Shown one piece after another: positions 58,931 to 64,000 of a stretch of DNA of 64,000 bases (positions within the stretch are counted from its first letter, which is position 1; each line of letters opens with the position of its first letter). Source of the stretch: Elephas maximus indicus (taxonomy: Eukaryota > Chordata > Mammalia > Proboscidea > Elephantidae); NCBI RefSeq assembly GCF_024166365.1, contig NC_064819.1, positions 114,930,293 through 114,994,292 on the forward strand, in the 5' to 3' direction. The notes beneath the pieces were generated by a model. That model worked only from the letters and a program-made list of their open reading frames with translations, ran no database searches and was not told where the DNA came from. A program made the position numbers and the translations under genes.

Positions 58931-59833
58931 ACTACACACCCAAATGACCTGAAATGATTGTCCTAGACTAGGGTTGCAAGGGAATTTACAAGGTAAAGTG
59001 AACATGTGGTGTTCAAGGTAAAAGGAACATTACAACTTTTTTGCTCCTACCCTTTGTTTTTATAGCTGAAAAACACTTCTGAAAGCAGAAACCATGAAGA
59101 GAAACCACTCCTGGGAGGTTGTTTTCGGGAGAATTTACAGAATCTTGGAAAGTACTGATCCCTGACCTTTTCTTTCATCTCAACAAGCATCTCTTCTAAT
59201 TCAGCTTGAGTCAACTCTGATACCCCAAGGAATGAAGAAGTCTTTTGTGTACTATGTATTTTCACTGAGGATGAGAGAAAAACAATTTCTCATCTGAAAC
59301 ACTGGTGTGATTGTTTGCTCTTGCTCTGTAGTAAGCCGTGAATGAGTGTTAAAAGCAACAATGAAAACCATCAATTTTAAGACAACTTTAAAGATAGTGT
59401 TAGAATGTATGCGCTGGTGGAAAATGTTGCTCAACATGTGTCGGCTTGTGTGCTTTATCTTGGTTTAGGTGACAAATTATACAATCTGCCAAATGCAATT
59501 TTCTGTATTATTTTGTTACCCATGAATTATCTTTTTTTTTTTTTTTAACTTTTTACACTAAGAAAATGATGCTGAGTGATTTGCTTATAGTCACACCATA
59601 CTGTTCATTTGCAAAGTCAAACTTAGCTGCCTAATTAATGATAAAACTACTAATAATAAAAGCTTAGAATGAGCAATATGTTTGTCTAAGTTATTTAGTT
59701 GCAGTAATTTACTTCTTCCAATGTGTAGGAAAATATCTGCCTCCTACCCTTTCAAAAGTGTCCTTATGCTCAGGGCTAAAGCTTCTGGGTGTTAAGTGAA
59801 GGGGACCAAACCAACCCCCGCAAAAAAAAAAAT
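58931..59833. other. Intergenic with an unexplained 72-codon frame
   Basis: The minus frame 59265-59047 encodes a charged, helix-like stretch (ELTQAELEEMLVEMKEKV) in sequence I cannot assign to a repeat. There is no supporting gene context. Rest is AT-rich. Confidence 0.25.
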
Positions 59834-60000
59834 AGTCGCCTTTGAGTCGACCCCATCTCGTAGAGACTCATGTGCATCAGAGTAGAACTGACCTCCATAA
59901 AAAATAGGGCTGATTATTTTTGAAATAGATCACCAAGTCTTTCTTCTAAGGTGCCTCTGGGTAGCATCAAACTTACTACCTTTCAGTGAGGCGCTGAGCA
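59834..60000 (-). repeat. AfroSINE, diverged
   Basis: AGTCGCCTTTGAGTCGACCCC, ATGTGCATCAGAGTAGAACTG, and GTGAGGCGCTGAGCA; head end missing. Confidence 0.78.
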
Positions 60001-61184
60001 TGTAGTGAAAAAAAAGGGAGAATAAAGAAGAAAAATTCGAAATGTGCAGATTAAGAAATGGTGAGGGAGATAATATACAAGAAAGCTATAACCAAACTAG
60101 GGCCGATTGCAGTTTTAACTTTTTCTACAGTGATTTTGAATTACTAGTCTGAAACTATCTTCAATAATTACTGCTTCTTAGGGACTTAAGTAATACATAC
60201 TTACCAAAAGTGTATTTCACGTGTTGTTCCTTATGCCTAATCTCTTAATATATTTGTTTGGTAGGCCATCATTTAAATTGGCAGCTGTAGAAAAGATGGC
60301 ATTTTGTAACTGTCAGAATATGTTTATTATTTTCTGGTATTATATTTTGAGTCAGCTGCCTCAAACTAAGGAAGTTAATATGGTGATCCAAGTTTTATGT
60401 TCTAATTTTTAAAATAGAATATTGGCTCATATATCATGATTCATGCCATTCTTTGCCTCCTCTGACATCTGAGTAAATTTTAAAATGTTATGGATTATAG
60501 ATTCACAATAATAATTAGGCATTTGTTTCACATATTTTGCGTATGATCTACTTCTGGTATCAATTCATATTTTACCCAGATGAGAACTCATCCCCTCACT
60601 GAATTTATCTTAGTTGAAAGTCACAAAAGCATAATCCTGCCTTTTTTCAGGAGAATTTTAGTTGTGGGTGTGTATGTTTATGTGGGTGTGTAAGAGACAG
60701 AGAGGGAAAGAGAGAAAGAGAGGATATTTAGCTTATCAATTATATTACTTTTTTCAAGTTGCTGCCTTTCAGGTCTAAAACACTTTTCTACCCATAGAAA
60801 AATTTTTTCTGATTTTTTTTTTGTTATTATTTATTATTCAGGTCTCTGCTTCTCACAGGCCATTTTTTTTTAATTGTGGTAAATATATATGCCTCAAATC
60901 ATTCATCATATTATTCTTAATGCGTGCGATTCAGTGACATTAGTGAGGTTTATCATGTTGGTCAACCGTGACCACTATCCATTTTCAAATTTTCCCATTA
61001 TCATATGCCGTTTGGGGGGAATTTTTGAAGTCTTTTTTTTTTTCCTTTTTTACCAGTTTAACGCTAATAGTAACTTTTGCCCCATTCAGATTTTCTTCTT
61101 TAAATCCATTTGACATTATCTTGGCTCAATATTAGTTTGTTTATTATTTATTCATATTGATTAGTATCTGTTGCAACCCATTAT
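60001..61184. other. Intergenic, no feature recognised
   Basis: AT-rich with homopolymer runs. Around 60880-61130, sequence like AATCATTCATCATATTATTC and GACCACTATCCATTTTCAAATTTTCCC resembles 1395-1480, so a shared old repeat is likely. Confidence 0.4.
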
Positions 61185-61290
61185 AATGTAAACTCCATAG
61201 TGGCATGGGTTTCAACAGTTTTAATACATCTGCAGTGGAGCCTAGGACATAGTAAACATTTAAGCATAGTAAGCGTAGTAAGCAGTGAAT
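61185..61290 (+). repeat. L2 LINE 3' end
   Basis: AATGTAAACTCCATAGTGGCATGGG ... GCCTAGGACATAGTAAACATTTAAGC matches the L2 3' terminus. Confidence 0.6.
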
Positions 61291-62428
61291 GGGGACTAAA
61301 ATAATCCTGTAGTAGCATCCAGCATTTAAAAATTACCTACCTAGAAAACAGCATTTCTAAGAAAGTGAATTAATGCATATTTTTACAGAAATAGTGCGGG
61401 CCTTCTACTTTTGTTTGCCAACCGCACCCTCCCCCATGAGTTATTTTCATAAGCACGCTATGCTAATTTTTTTTTTTAGAGCAACATGTAATAAATGAAA
61501 ACTCCTTGCTGGGGGGAGGCAAGCAAGCAAAGAAGGCATGCATTATTTGTGTAAAAATATGGTAATCTTAAAATACGTTTGATTCTACTGACAGAGGGAA
61601 ACAGATATCAGAATATGTAACTTGGTCTCTAATCCTAAGGGATCAGAAGCTAGTTTTTAAGCAGTTATTCATTTTTTGCTCTGGGAGAGCTGAAGGTGAT
61701 GAGGAGAAAATTATGTTCTGACTTTCTAAGCTTAAAACAGTAGTAGGGATTTACTGCTCTCATCATGGGTTTTATAAAGGAGAATGATTAGAGAAATGTC
61801 CTGCATGTATAAACTGTGCACATCTTTACAGCCCCGTTTCCTCTCTCCTTTTTTTTTCTTTTTTTTCATATTTATCACAAATTTTGGTTCTTAGTAGATG
61901 CCCAACAGGTGAGTACGTATTGAACATTCACTAAATATTAATCACTGCCCTGACTTTACATTTATTATCCCCATTGAACACAACAACCTTATGATGTAGG
62001 TACTAGTTTTGCCATCATCATTACACGATGAGGTACCTAAGCCTTACAGGCATTCATTTAAACATGTCAAAGTCCCTATACTAGCAATTTATCTTGCTGC
62101 TATTAGACCCAAACATACTCTGATTCTTGAACCTACCTACTTACCCGCTACACTAAGAATGGATAAATTTGTGAATGAATATTCTGAAAGGTTATAATAA
62201 ATTTCTCCAGTTTCTATATACTCCTGTCTATAAAAATCAATAGAGCTATTTAGACTTTGATATTACTGATATAGTTACATTCTCTGTTTTTGTCAGGCGT
62301 CAACTCAAGTAAATTATTTTTCTCATTTGTACAGTCTCATCACTTCCCTTGCTATAATTCATGCCTGGAAAGTAGAATGAAGCATATTCTTCTCCCCAGC
62401 AAGACCAGGAGACCATGAATATCCTTCT
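61291..62428. other. Intergenic, no gene recognised
   Basis: Unassigned, with a MIR-like stretch near 61915-62150 (CACTGCCCTGACTTTACATTTATTATCCCC). Confidence 0.35.
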
Positions 62429-62612
62429 AAGGAGTCCCTGGGTGGTGCACATGGTTAAGTGAAAGGCTGGAGATTAGAACCCACACAAAGTGCCCTGGAA
62501 GAAAGGCCTGGTGATCTACTTCTGAAATGTCACAGTCATGAAAACCCTATGGAGCACAGTTCTTCTCTGGAACAAATGGAGGAGCCATGAGTAGGAATTG
62601 ACTCTATAAGTC
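62429..62612 (+). repeat. AfroSINE, diverged
   Basis: AGGAGTCCCTGGGTGGTGCACATGG head, CTGGTGATCTACTTCTGAAATGTC, tail GGAATTGACTCTATAAG. Confidence 0.82.
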
Positions 62613-62654
62613 AAATTTTTTTTTTTTTCCAAACTTCACATGAGGTAGAATGAG

Positions 62655-62835
62655 CCTATTCTTTGACATTAGAAAGATGTGGATTTGAATCTCAGGTCTG
62701 CTTTTATTACCTACATGAACTTTTTGAAGCTCAGTTTCCTCATCTATAAAATGCTAATTATAATATCAAACTTACTGAGTTGTACTGAGAGTTAAATGAG
62801 ATAAGGTATGAATCTGACCATGAAATTACTGAGTT
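62655..62835 (-). repeat. MIR element
   Basis: GGATTTGAATCTCAGGTCTGC, CTCAGTTTCCTCATCTATAAAATG and GAGAGTTAAATGAGATAAGG in antisense MIR order. Confidence 0.85.
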
Positions 62836-63450
62836 CTTACTGTATATTGTCATTACTCTGGACTGTAGGATAAAACAGTAAGAATACAAACATGGCAACT
62901 GCTCTCTTGGAGTTTATATACAGGTGAAAGAAGTCACACTATAAGCAGGTAAACAAATAAGTTATTTCAGACATAAATTGCCTAAAATTCAATAAGGTCT
63001 TAAGAAAGAGAGTAACTATCAAGAGAAACATTTTAATAAATGATCAGGATGACCTCCACCATCCTGAGAAAAAGGTGTCTTATGCAGAGGAACCAAGTTA
63101 AAAGTTCTTGAGAGCATACGTAATGTGTATGAGGCACAGAAAGCAGGCTGATGAGCTCATTCTTAGTGACCCAAGGGGCAGAGGGCTAGGGGTAAGGTCA
63201 GAGAGTGGTGGGGGATGGATCCCAAAGAGCTTTCTAGGCCATGATGAAGAGGTGGATTTTATTATAAGTTTGGTGGAAACCATTTGAAGGTTATGAGTTC
63301 ACTCTGGCACTTGGTGGGAGGACTGTTTGGAGGGGCCAAGAGCAGAGTCAGGGAAGGAAGTCATTTAGGAGCCTACTGCAATGATCATGAAGGAAAGATG
63401 ATGGCTTGGATAAGGTGCGTCTCTGAGATGTTTATCCATTTCTCTCCTTG
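62836..63450. repeat. Ancient mammalian interspersed repeat, unassigned
   Basis: AACTGCTCTCTTGGAGTTTATA, GGTAAACAAATAAG, GGTCAGAGAGTGG, GAGTTCACTCTGGC and GAGCCTACTGCAATGATCATG form the familiar layout of an old dispersed repeat I cannot name with certainty. Confidence 0.4.
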
Positions 63451-63767
63451 TTCTTTACTCTCCCCACGCTTTGTTCTATTCTTCTGCTTTGAACCTGCCC
63501 AAACTCCTACTTCTCCAGTTTGACCAGAGTTGAAAAGAGCCTGTTCTTGATGTTCTAATGGATTGTCAGATTATTGATCATTGATATGTATCTGGCCTCC
63601 CCTCCCACTTAGCCTTAGTTTGGGCTCTCTGTACATTCTGAATGAACTGATTATATGGCAACCTGAGACACTGTGGAGGTTACAGAAAGGATTTTCTTTT
63701 TATCCCATATTACATGCGAAGTAGTGAAAATGTTTTTTCTTTAGTGTTTTAATATTAAAAAAAAAAC

Positions 63768-63826
63768 ACCCAGTGCCGTCGATTCGACTCCGACTCATAG
63801 CAACCCTATAGGACAGAGTAGAATTT
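63768..63826 (-). repeat. AfroSINE 3' body fragment
   Basis: GTGCCGTCGATTCGACTCCGACTCATAGC to GACAGAGTAGAATTT; head missing. Preceded by an A-run. Confidence 0.82.
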
Positions 63827-64000
63827 ATTTATTAGGGAGAATATATTTTCTCATTTGTTTTAATATAGCTGTATAAGCTGTGATAAATCTCTAGTCCTTG
63901 GTAAATGGTGCAGGCTCTGTTCAAAATATAGCTGAGCAACCTGTTCCGCTCTTAAACATAACAAACACCGTAATACCTTACAACATATTTTCCCTTATTC

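Noticed and set aside
57000-64000. Search for DEFB110/DEFB112 exons beyond DEFB113
   Set aside because: No six-cysteine exon with a suitable acceptor, and no signal-peptide exon, was found on either strand; they probably lie further right.

Overview
The window is mammalian nuclear DNA from an afrotherian, most likely a paenungulate (elephant, hyrax or manatee), and elephant is my best guess. The evidence is about 38 copies of the tRNA-derived AfroSINE family on both strands, several BovB/RTE-type LINE fragments whose 3' tails match the SINE tail, and LINE-1 3' ends of a type I associate with elephant. Species assignment is inference.

The only protein-coding genes I can support are three small two-exon beta-defensin genes, all on the minus strand: DEFB133 (5.45-10.49 kb), DEFB114 (28.10-42.94 kb) and DEFB113 (54.81-56.02 kb). 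This matches the order I know from the human 6p12.3 cluster (DEFB133-DEFB114-DEFB113-DEFB110-DEFB112). Each has a 58-nt coding part of exon 1 encoding a signal peptide, a phase-1 GT-AG intron, and an exon 2 carrying the six-cysteine core. Each also has a TATA box 70-100 bp upstream of the ATG and an AATAAA downstream of, or overlapping, the stop. All three reading frames are open. Predicted proteins are 66, 71 and 95 aa. Such peptides are secreted cationic host-defence or reproductive-tract proteins; by analogy with other members of this cluster, epididymal/testis expression is plausible but cannot be read from DNA.

Everything else is intergenic or intronic and mostly repeats. 0-5 kb: AfroSINE, RTE fragment, MIR, an LTR-like repeat. 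5-10.5 kb: DEFB133, whose intron holds a MaLR LTR and a three-layer nest (AfroSINE split by a LINE-1 3' end split by a MaLR LTR). 10.5-28 kb: SINEs, MIR, L2, LINE-1 3' ends, a MaLR internal fragment and a probable LTR. 28-43 kb: DEFB114, with a 14.6-kb intron swollen by an antisense LINE-1 into which RTE and several SINEs inserted. 44-51.7 kb: an antisense LINE-1 with recognisable ORF1, endonuclease region and a GC-rich 5' UTR containing a degenerate ~72-bp tandem array. 52.7-53.2 kb: a MaLR LTR with target-site duplication. 54.8-56.0 kb: DEFB113, whose short intron contains a ~350-bp GATA microsatellite next to the splice acceptor. 56-64 kb: scattered SINE, RTE, MIR and L2 copies and otherwise featureless AT-rich DNA.

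I found no tRNA or rRNA genes, no CRISPR array and no prokaryotic feature. The long open frames elsewhere are shadows of repeats or antisense to the defensin exons.
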